From positions 1 through 49,795 of the forward strand of contig CASICO010000023.1 in the NCBI GenBank assembly GCA_949373165.1: a stretch of DNA of 49,795 nt, in the 5' to 3' direction. Origin of the DNA: an uncultured Flavobacteriales bacterium (GTDB lineage Bacteria > Bacteroidota > Bacteroidia > Flavobacteriales_D > Sanyastnellaceae). The notes under the pieces are model-generated. The model had not been told where the DNA came from. It saw nothing but the letters and a program-made list of their open reading frames with translations, and searched no databases. The translations under genes and the position numbers were made by a program. Below are positions 44,377 to 49,795 of the stretch, piece by piece; position 1 is the stretch's first letter, and each line of letters starts with the position of its first letter.

Positions 44377-45320
44377 ATACCTTTCTTCGGCCCCTTGATC
44401 GTTTAGCAGATTTCTTGTTGAGTGCCAGCGCCAGAAAGGCGGTTGAGCATGGACTTGTCAGGGCTTCTATGGTGTTGTTTTTGTTGCATTGCATCCTGTT
44501 TGTCATGCATGAAGCAGGATGGCTGCCGTTTCGAATGCCAGAGAGTTTGTTCGGACATCCTTTGCACATTCTGTACACGCCATTTTCGGCCATTTTGGTG
44601 GCCGAAGTCTACCTGTTGGTCTTTCATTTGCCCTCCTCCTTTGCTCGGTCCATGGGCAAGCAGCTGGAGATTGTGTCTTTGATTGAAATCCGATCGGTTT
44701 TCAGGGACTTGTCTGCATTGCAGGAGGGCGGCGCAACGCAAGCCACCATGCCTTGGGAAGATGCCTTTTTTCCGCACATCGTGGGCGCGGTGTTGCTGGG
44801 TGCTGCTTTGGTGGGGTTTTACCGAATTCTGCCGAGGAGACAGGCGCGTTTAGAAGAAGTGGACTTGGCCCGTTTTATTCGTTTTAAACGCCATTTGGCG
44901 GCCCTCCTGTGTGTGGTCTTGGCCGCGTTGGCCGCCTGGAGCTTTGGGCACTGGCTCACAGACTTGGTGGTCTATGCCGGTGGTGGCAATGCCCATCCAA
45001 TCGACCCCAACTCCATCTTTTATGGTGATTTCTTTACCGCATTGATTTTTGTGGATGTGGTCTTGTTGGTGACCTCATTGCGTTACCTCTCCGATTATGG
45101 TTTAATCCTCCGGAATTCAGGGTTCGTGGTGGCCACCATCATCCTTAGGTTGTCGTTTTCCATGGAGGGGTGGACCGCTGTGGCCCACGAAATTTTGGCC
45201 GCCACCCTTGCCCTCATTTTGCTTTTGCTGCAAATGGGTTTGGGTTGGGGAAGCCATCGTTTTGGGCGCGAAACCAGCGCCCCCCGCGAAGTCCAGATTG
45301 AGGCAGGAACCAAGGATTAG
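44340..45320 (+). CDS. Polytopic membrane protein of unknown function
   Basis: The 326-residue product has about seven hydrophobic segments. Examples are MVLFLLHCILFVMHEAG, PHIVGAVLLGAALVGFY, LAALLCVVLAALAAWSF, ALIFVDVVLLVTSLRYL and LAATLALILLLLQMGLG. Polar loops contain SLIEIRSVFRDLSALQEGGA and DPNSIFYGDFF. I do not know the family. The start 44340 overlaps aroE by 37 bases; TTG 44373 is an alternative. The C-terminus overlaps the convergent lipase gene by 4 bases. It ends the TPR-to-aroE operon. Confidence 0.75.
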   Translation: MGNLDRQQSLPLNTFLRPLDRLADFLLSASARKAVEHGLVRASMVLFLLHCILFVMHEAGWLPFRMPESLFGHPLHILYTPFSAILVAEVYLLVFHLPSSFARSMGKQLEIVSLIEIRSVFRDLSALQEGGATQATMPWEDAFFPHIVGAVLLGAALVGFYRILPRRQARLEEVDLARFIRFKRHLAALLCVVLAALAAWSFGHWLTDLVVYAGGGNAHPIDPNSIFYGDFFTALIFVDVVLLVTSLRYLSDYGLILRNSGFVVATIILRLSFSMEGWTAVAHEILAATLALILLLLQMGLGWGSHRFGRETSAPREVQIEAGTKD

Positions 45321-46738
45321 TCCTGAAACAGGCGGGCGAGTCGCCCGTCATTGGCTCGAAAGAGGGAGACTCCTGCAGGAGCATCAACGCGCAGGGGAAC
45401 GCTTCGGGTGATTCCTGAGCGAAGCACACGACCATCCATGCCAAATAAGGTCCAGGCTTGTCCTATTCGAAGGCCTTCAACCATTAGGCCTGCTTCTGTG
45501 CTGCGCCATGTGAGCTGCAGTTGATGTTCAGGAATGACGCTTTGAACTGCAGTTGGGCTGCACAAGGCGGCTTGGCCATTGATCCAAACGGTCCCTTCAA
45601 AAATGGCCGAAATGGCGCATCCACCGTGATTCAATGCGCCGCCATTGACCGTACTCGCGGCTTGAGAGCCGTTGTCAGTCATCCATGCTTCCGCGACGAG
45701 GGCGTTTTCGTAAAAGACCTGTTCGTCAAGTGTACAGTAGTACATCTGCACTGGACTCTGGGGAATCCACTGGTAGAGATCGTTGTCCTGAGCAGCCAAG
45801 AAAAACGGGTGTCCCTCAGCCATGAGCCCTTCGAGTGCGCCAGGTTGCACGATGTCAGCGGTTGGGCCAGCGAGGTAGCCGTTGATCATTTCGCCGGTTG
45901 TTTCTCCGTCGAACATGGCAGGTAGTCCAGAAGCATAGGGTTCTTGAAAAATCTCAGAAAGCTCTACAAACAGGTTGCCATAGGTCTGTTGCCAAGCCAA
46001 CAGGGTGTAGGCGAGATAGGCCGGATTGGAGTATTGTTCTTCGGCCATGCCCATAGGCAATTGTGTCCCCGACATGTCGTAAGGCCCACTCATGGGTGCT
46101 GCTCCAGCCAGTGGGAAGCCGGCATCTGGGTCTTCTTGCATCCGTTTGGCCATGGCCATGGATGCGTGCCCTCCTTGAGAGTAGCCGCTCACAAAATGTT
46201 CGCCATTTAGACCAAAACCCAACTCGCCTTGCAAACTGGCCACGGCGCTCAACAAGGCCATGCCTGCTTCTGCCTCGGATTCTGCATGGACATAAGGGTG
46301 GAGAACATCTTCGCTGCCACCGAGTCCGAGATAATCGGGCATCATGGTCAGCATGCCTTCAGCGGCCATTAAAAATCCAAGCTCGCCCTCGAAACCTTCA
46401 TAGGAAGGTGTCTGGTCACGCAAGAAAACGGTGCCATGCATGTAGGTATGGGTCGAAAGCGCACATTCAACGGGATTTCCATTGTCGTCCACTGGCAAAA
46501 AAAGAGCGCCAGTGGCATCGTAGCTCTCCCCCAAGTAGGTCATCGGGTAAGTCACACGATACATGGCCACGGCATGCTCTATGGGCAGTGCTTCGTTGGA
46601 AATGCCAAGTCCGATGGACAAAAGCTGAATTTGAAAGGCTTGGCGGACTTCGAGAAGTTCAACGGTCTGACCATTCACAGAGGCACACGAAAAAAGCAGT
46701 GCCAACATGACAGCCACTCCGTTCAAATCAATTCGCAT
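45317..46738 (-). CDS. Secreted lipase-like alpha/beta hydrolase with T9SS tail
   Basis: From ATG 46738 the 473-residue product has a signal peptide (to about residue 23). The alpha/beta-hydrolase domain has the nucleophile elbow VSGYSQGGHA (Ser187) and a preceding PDYLGLGGSEDVLHPYVH lid-like part. Later Asp and His (YCTLDEQVFYENA; LNHGGC) could complete the triad. This layout resembles secretory lipase/feruloyl-type hydrolases. The last 70 residues (about HQLQLTWRSTEAGLM to ARLFQD) look like a T9SS sorting tail. The ORF upstream to 46999 overlaps the divergent PLP gene and is rejected. The promoter box is 5 nt before the ATG. Confidence 0.85.
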   Translation of the reverse strand: MRIDLNGVAVMLALLFSCASVNGQTVELLEVRQAFQIQLLSIGLGISNEALPIEHAVAMYRVTYPMTYLGESYDATGALFLPVDDNGNPVECALSTHTYMHGTVFLRDQTPSYEGFEGELGFLMAAEGMLTMMPDYLGLGGSEDVLHPYVHAESEAEAGMALLSAVASLQGELGFGLNGEHFVSGYSQGGHASMAMAKRMQEDPDAGFPLAGAAPMSGPYDMSGTQLPMGMAEEQYSNPAYLAYTLLAWQQTYGNLFVELSEIFQEPYASGLPAMFDGETTGEMINGYLAGPTADIVQPGALEGLMAEGHPFFLAAQDNDLYQWIPQSPVQMYYCTLDEQVFYENALVAEAWMTDNGSQAASTVNGGALNHGGCAISAIFEGTVWINGQAALCSPTAVQSVIPEHQLQLTWRSTEAGLMVEGLRIGQAWTLFGMDGRVLRSGITRSVPLRVDAPAGVSLFRANDGRLARLFQD

Positions 46739-46743
46739 AAAAG

Positions 46744-46751
46744 TGAAAGTA
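46744..46751 (-). promoter_or_regulatory. -10-like box of the lipase gene
   Basis: On the minus strand this reads TACTTTCA and ends 5 nt before the lipase ATG. Confidence 0.3.
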
Positions 46752-46819
46752 GAGAAACTTGCGTGCTTCCATTGGGCTTTCTCATGAACGTCTTGTCTTT
46801 GTTCTTGAACTGAAAGCAT

Positions 46820-46827
46820 TAAATTTA
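46820..46827 (+). promoter_or_regulatory. Promoter of the PLP-enzyme pair
   Basis: TAAATTTA ends 6 nt before the PLP gene ATG. A TTTG lies 18 bases upstream, within the Bacteroidota -33/-7 spacing. Confidence 0.45.
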
Positions 46828-46833
46828 GTCTAC

Positions 46834-48243
46834 ATGACAAAAAATGTGGCGATTGAGGAGGCTGGAGATGCATGGTTAAAGGTGCTCGTTCAAGGCGGTG
46901 ATGAGAGGATAGAACTGAAAGAAGAGTCGGGGAATCGAAATCGCTACAACTTGAATCCGCTGGATTCTCAGGCACTTTTTTACCGAGGTTCATGTACATG
47001 CGGTGTTCTCAGCGAGGATACGCTCATGGTCATGGAGGCCAACAAAACACGATTCAATGACGCAGGATCCGATGCTGCATGGGCAGATGAGCAGCGCACC
47101 AGAATCCAAGCGGTCTTGGATCCCAATGACCGTTCTGAGGTGTTTTTTGGCCCCTCGGGGACGGACTTGCTTTATTACCCGCTTCTTGTGGCTCGGGCTC
47201 AGTCGAAGCGCCCTGTGTTGAACATTCTGTCTTGTCCCGAAGAACTGGGCAGTGGTTCGAGGATGGCCGTGGTCGGAAGGGGTTTTTCACTGAAAACGGC
47301 GAGTCAAACCCCTCAAGCAAAGGGGGCGTTGCTTCACAATGACCTCGAGAGTGAAGTCATCGAGTTGCCCGCGAGATCAGAAGAGGGAGTCATTTGCGAC
47401 CGGAAAGCGGACATCAAGGCGCTCATTGGTGCGCACCAAGACAAGACCGTCATTGTGCATTTGGTGTTCGGCAGCAAGTCGGGGATCAAGGACGATTTGG
47501 ACGTAATCGAGCCGCTACCGAATGTGATATGGACGGTGGACCTGTGCCAGTTTAGGGCAAATCCTGAATTGGTGGATGCGCTGTTGAGTAAGGGGGCCAT
47601 GGTCTTGATCACAGGATCAAAATTTTACCAGGCGCCGCCTTTTTGTGGTGCATTGTTGGTGCCCAAGGCTCAGGCCGAACACATAGGGATGCAGCCTCCA
47701 GAGGCGGTGAAGGGGTTGGCCAACATTTTGGTGAAAAACGACATTCCGACCCACTTCGGTGCCTTTCGTAATTGCCTGCCCATCGAAGAGAATCGATCTA
47801 GCCGAATGCGTTGGGAGTGTGGGCTGTTCGAAATGGAAATGTGCCACGATTTGTCCCGTGAAAAAATAGACCGCGCCATCTTCGAATGGAATGCCGTGGT
47901 GAGTGCAGCCATCGAGAAAACGCCCGAGTTGGAGATGATGCCGGATCAGTCTGAGACCAACGACTCCATCATTTCTTTTCGGATACGCAGCGCGGAAGGG
48001 CATTTTGATGGTGCGGCCATCAAGCAGTTGTTTGGTTTGCTGACTTTGGGCAATTGGCAGGCTGAGTTGGGCCATGAACGGCTGTTCGTTGGTCAGCCCG
48101 TGTGCTATGGCGAAAAGTGGTTTCTTCGCGTGGCATTGGGGTCTCGGTGTGCGCGAATCGCAGCCGCTTCCGGTTCGTCATGGGCGACGGACGAGCGCAT
48201 GGTGGAGCTGATTGCGAACACCGCAAAAAAGATAGAGTCATGA
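46834..48243 (+). CDS. Fold-type I PLP-dependent enzyme of unknown substrate
   Basis: The 469-residue protein has the main marks of aspartate-aminotransferase-fold PLP enzymes: FFGPSGTDLLYYPLLVARAQ (phosphate-binding region), the PLP-pyridine Asp in WTVDLCQF (D236) and a Schiff-base Lys in LITGSKFYQAPPFCGALLVP (K263). The N-terminal 60 residues are acidic and unassigned. It does not fit the common aminotransferases, glycine C-acetyltransferase or NifS groups by motif. The stop overlaps (ATGA) the start of a second PLP enzyme of the alanine-racemase fold, so they act together. From ATG 46834. Confidence 0.85.
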   Translation: MTKNVAIEEAGDAWLKVLVQGGDERIELKEESGNRNRYNLNPLDSQALFYRGSCTCGVLSEDTLMVMEANKTRFNDAGSDAAWADEQRTRIQAVLDPNDRSEVFFGPSGTDLLYYPLLVARAQSKRPVLNILSCPEELGSGSRMAVVGRGFSLKTASQTPQAKGALLHNDLESEVIELPARSEEGVICDRKADIKALIGAHQDKTVIVHLVFGSKSGIKDDLDVIEPLPNVIWTVDLCQFRANPELVDALLSKGAMVLITGSKFYQAPPFCGALLVPKAQAEHIGMQPPEAVKGLANILVKNDIPTHFGAFRNCLPIEENRSSRMRWECGLFEMEMCHDLSREKIDRAIFEWNAVVSAAIEKTPELEMMPDQSETNDSIISFRIRSAEGHFDGAAIKQLFGLLTLGNWQAELGHERLFVGQPVCYGEKWFLRVALGSRCARIAAASGSSWATDERMVELIANTAKKIES

Positions 48244-48446
48244 GGGCTTTCCCCGAGGTTTTGAATGCGGGACTGCTCGATGAAAACGACACCGCCTTCA
48301 TCGCCTTTGATTTGGAATTGCTGGGCAAAAGGCTGGATGCCCTTAGGTCGGCTTTTCCGATGGGTTTTCACCACGCCATTGCCATGAGACGTTTTCAATC
48401 AATAAGATATTATATCACTATTGGTATAGAATGTCAAGTCTTTTGA
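48240..48446 (+). CDS. Fold-type III PLP decarboxylase-like protein, truncated by the join
   Basis: The first about 49 residues read MRAFPEVLNAGLLDENDTAF then IAFDLELLGKRLDALRSAFP, MGFHHAIAM. FHHAIAM is followed in ornithine/diaminopimelate decarboxylase-like proteins by the PLP Lys (HAIAMKTNP). Here the reading runs into AT-rich DNA at about 48390 and ends at a stop at 48446 after MRRFQSIRYYITIG. So the gene is cut just before its catalytic Lys. It is coupled to the preceding PLP gene by ATGA. The family assignment rests on a short segment, but on a characteristic one. Confidence 0.65.
   Translation: MRAFPEVLNAGLLDENDTAFIAFDLELLGKRLDALRSAFPMGFHHAIAMRRFQSIRYYITIGIECQVF
48380..48400. other. 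Sharp junction between Bacteroidota and phage-like DNA
   Basis: Within about 20 bases the coding of the decarboxylase-like gene stops making sense and base composition drops to clearly AT-rich. All genes after this point are phage-like and on the minus strand. No direct repeat or att-like site, tRNA or integrase is seen at the boundary. Confidence 0.7.
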
Positions 48447-49063
48447 CCATGAGATATCGCATGAACTTCTACGTTCTTAGATATAGGTATTTTGATGTTT
48501 TTGTGACTATGATATAAATGGAATTTGACCTCTTTAAATTCTTTGAACATCTCTGTCCATATAGGTCTCCAGTTGCCAGCAAGTCTTACTGTGTTATTAG
48601 TAGAACGGTCTGATTCTAATAACAAGTCAGTGAAACTATCTAAGTTCATATCAAAGATACTATCGAATCCATAGATGTGAACTTCGGTTGCTCGCATTTT
48701 TGCACATGCATAATGAACTGCCATGTGACCACAATTAAAGTTAGTTGCGGCATACTTTGGGTCACCCGCATACTTTGGAATATGAGAATAGAATCCCTTG
48801 ATAAGATGAGAGTATTTCATATAGAATGTTCCAGACTGTTCCATCCACAGTTTGGGTCTTGTACCTAGAATCCAATCGTACATATCTAATTGAATACGAC
48901 CTTCCTGTAGTGCCTTCATCATCTTGAAGTCCACCATACAAGTTCCGTAAACCTCACTACGAGGAATCTCAAACGGAGGCATATTACATATTAGTAACTT
49001 ACCCTTAGTACCACGTTGGAACAATCCCGCATTGTCTCCATTACCTAAGACATTTACTCTCAT
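48434..49063 (-). CDS. Phage hypothetical protein (DUF115/glycosyltransferase-like)
   Basis: The 209-residue soluble protein reads MRVNVLGNGDNAGLFQRGTK (nucleotide-fold-like start), MVDFKMMKALQEGRI, FNCGHMAVHYACAKMRATEV, and HIYGFDSIFDMNLDSFTDLL. The GHMAVHYA ... EVHIYGFDSIFD pattern is frequent in marine T4-like phage proteins annotated as hypothetical, DUF115-like or sialyltransferase-like. A host-modifying role is possible, but not shown. The low GC and codon use match its phage neighbours and not the Bacteroidota part. Confidence 0.72.
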   Translation of the reverse strand: MRVNVLGNGDNAGLFQRGTKGKLLICNMPPFEIPRSEVYGTCMVDFKMMKALQEGRIQLDMYDWILGTRPKLWMEQSGTFYMKYSHLIKGFYSHIPKYAGDPKYAATNFNCGHMAVHYACAKMRATEVHIYGFDSIFDMNLDSFTDLLLESDRSTNNTVRLAGNWRPIWTEMFKEFKEVKFHLYHSHKNIKIPISKNVEVHAISHGQKT

Positions 49064-49072
49064 TATATTACT

Positions 49073-49327
49073 CTATTCTATAATTAGTTTGATGTGTATT
49101 TCATCAATCACTGCACACTTTAGTCCATCAATTTCAACTGCCATTGCTTTTGGCCAATCTAGATAAACCTTTTGTTTAGGTAAAACGTTTGTTACACTCT
49201 CACCAACCGCAATAACTATTGCGGGTTTATTACCTGTAGAGATATCACCCGATAGGATAATACCACCCGCAGTCTTCTCTTCAACTTCTGCATTTGTCAC
49301 AAGGACGTTGTTATGTAAGACCTTCAT
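49073..49327 (-). CDS. Phage GroES-like co-chaperonin
   Basis: The 84-residue product is a 10-kDa chaperonin fold: MKVLHNNVLVTNAEVEEKTA, GGIILSGD (mobile-loop IIL motif), PAIVIAVGESV, KVYLDWPKAMAVEIDG and EIHIKLIIE. It is shorter than host GroES (about 95) and fits phage co-chaperonins, which replace the host partner to help capsid folding. The stop/start order with the nuclease gene (ATG 49327 overlaps its stop) shows they are co-transcribed. Confidence 0.82.
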   Translation of the reverse strand: MKVLHNNVLVTNAEVEEKTAGGIILSGDISTGNKPAIVIAVGESVTNVLPKQKVYLDWPKAMAVEIDGLKCAVIDEIHIKLIIE

Positions 49328-49728
49328 AGTTGTACTAGTTCTCTGTTTACTAAGTGTTGTTCTTTAATGGAATCTTTAGACTGTCCATTATACTCTACTG
49401 CGTGATGATTGTCAACTAAATATTGATTTATATTAATTCTATTGTTTTCAATCTCAACAATAAACTCACCAAGGATACGTCCGAACTTACCCTTACCATC
49501 CTTTGTTGTTTTAAGAATAGGACTAGTTCCTAGAACTTGTTTAAGAAATGCTTTTGCAGCTAGTCCATATTGTTTTTCTACCTTGTCACGTGTCCTAGAT
49601 TCTGGGGTATCAATTCCTAAAAGACGTACACGTTCTTTTTTTAACCACACACCAAATCCTAAATCGACATCTACGTCTACCGTGTCACCGTCTACAACTC
49701 TGACTACCTTACATCTATATTCATACAT
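49324..49728 (-). CDS. Phage staphylococcal-nuclease-like (SNase) protein
   Basis: The product (134 residues from ATG 49728) is a thermonuclease fold: CKVVRVVDGDTVDVDVDLGF, ERVRLLGIDTPESRTRDKVE and KFGRILGEF carry the SNase catalytic Asp, Arg and Glu positions. The WLKKERVRLLGIDTPESRTR form is common in marine T4-like phages. It probably cuts nucleic acid, though the natural substrate in phages is unknown. A start at TTG 49746 is possible, but ATG 49728 follows the stop of the preceding gene by one base. Confidence 0.88.
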   Translation of the reverse strand: MYEYRCKVVRVVDGDTVDVDVDLGFGVWLKKERVRLLGIDTPESRTRDKVEKQYGLAAKAFLKQVLGTSPILKTTKDGKGKFGRILGEFIVEIENNRININQYLVDNHHAVEYNGQSKDSIKEQHLVNRELVQL

Positions 49729-49729
49729 T

Positions 49730-49795
49730 TTATTTTCCAATCCCAAAATGGGTATTAATAGCGTTTATTTTATCTTCCGCTTCCGCAATCTTACT
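49730..49795 (-). CDS. C-terminal end of a phage protein
   Basis: The frame is open from the window end to a TAA at 49730-49732 and encodes 21 residues ending INTHFGIGK. It is too short to identify. The stop is one base before the nuclease ATG, so it belongs to the same transcript. Confidence 0.5.
   Translation of the reverse strand, partial: SKIAEAEDKINAINTHFGIGK

Noticed and set aside
45330..45362. A GC-rich inverted repeat near the lipase/membrane protein overlap as a terminator
   Set aside because: It lies inside the lipase coding region and has no T-run; codon use explains it.
48400..49795. An integrated prophage
   Set aside because: There is no integrase, att-like repeat or tRNA, and the genes are of lytic marine T4-like type; a chimeric join fits better.

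Overview
The window looks like a piece of a marine Bacteroidota chromosome, probably Flavobacteriales-like, of moderate GC. The evidence is five secreted proteins ending in type IX secretion (T9SS) sorting domains, a TonB-dependent receptor with an N-terminal carboxypeptidase-regulatory-like domain, Bacteroidota-typical families (TIGR02757, DUF3467, the DUF7033 deacetylase-like family, BatA-type vWA protein, standalone MnmD) and promoter-like TAnnTTTG boxes. From about 48.39 kb to the end the DNA is clearly AT-richer, uses different codons and carries marine T4-like phage genes. I read this as a chimeric join, not an integrated prophage.

Layout. 0-8.8 kb: end of a phospholipase D/cardiolipin synthase gene, purT, a small membrane protein running into a frameshifted tag (3-methyladenine glycosylase), small unknowns, a secreted LRR protein, a cupin, then a flippase, a glycosyltransferase and cysQ. 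8.9-16.1 kb (minus strand): a four-domain fasciclin protein, an operon rluF / FAD oxidoreductase / thioredoxin-like protein, and a CotH-lamin-tail surface protein. 16.2-23.3 kb: a patatin, then a lamin-tail protein / TonB receptor / OB-phospholipase D cluster that looks like a surface nuclease and uptake locus. 23.5-29.6 kb: small exported proteins, rpsT, and the run radC / UDP-GlcNAc 2-epimerase / deacetylase-like / membrane protein / yjjG, then DUF3467. 29.6-40 kb: a degenerate dihydroorotase-like protein, a BatA-vWA membrane protein, TIGR02757, MnmD fused to a Nudix domain, murQ, a cysteine desulfurase and a phosphoglucosamine mutase. 40.1-45.3 kb: a tight operon of TPR protein / ComA / rhodanese / DUF368 / aroE / membrane protein. 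45.3-48.4 kb: a secreted lipase-like hydrolase diverging from a pair of PLP enzymes, the second cut by the join. 48.4-49.8 kb: phage genes.

Two window-wide patterns matter. First, four genes (tag, flippase, glycosyltransferase, TonB receptor) are each broken by one extra base, and a fifth such insertion could explain the MnmD-Nudix fusion, so sequencing or assembly insertions are more likely than real pseudogenes. Second, ten genes carry a TAnnTT-type -10-like box ending only 4-6 nt before the start codon (an eleventh at 7 nt), which suggests near-leaderless transcripts. Many genes are translationally coupled by ATGA overlaps.

I saw no tRNA, rRNA, CRISPR array or insertion sequence. No stretch longer than 300 bases lacks a called gene. 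The longest gap, about 220 bases between the CotH and rluF genes, holds only a 7-bp hairpin (about 13668-13689) without a T-run.
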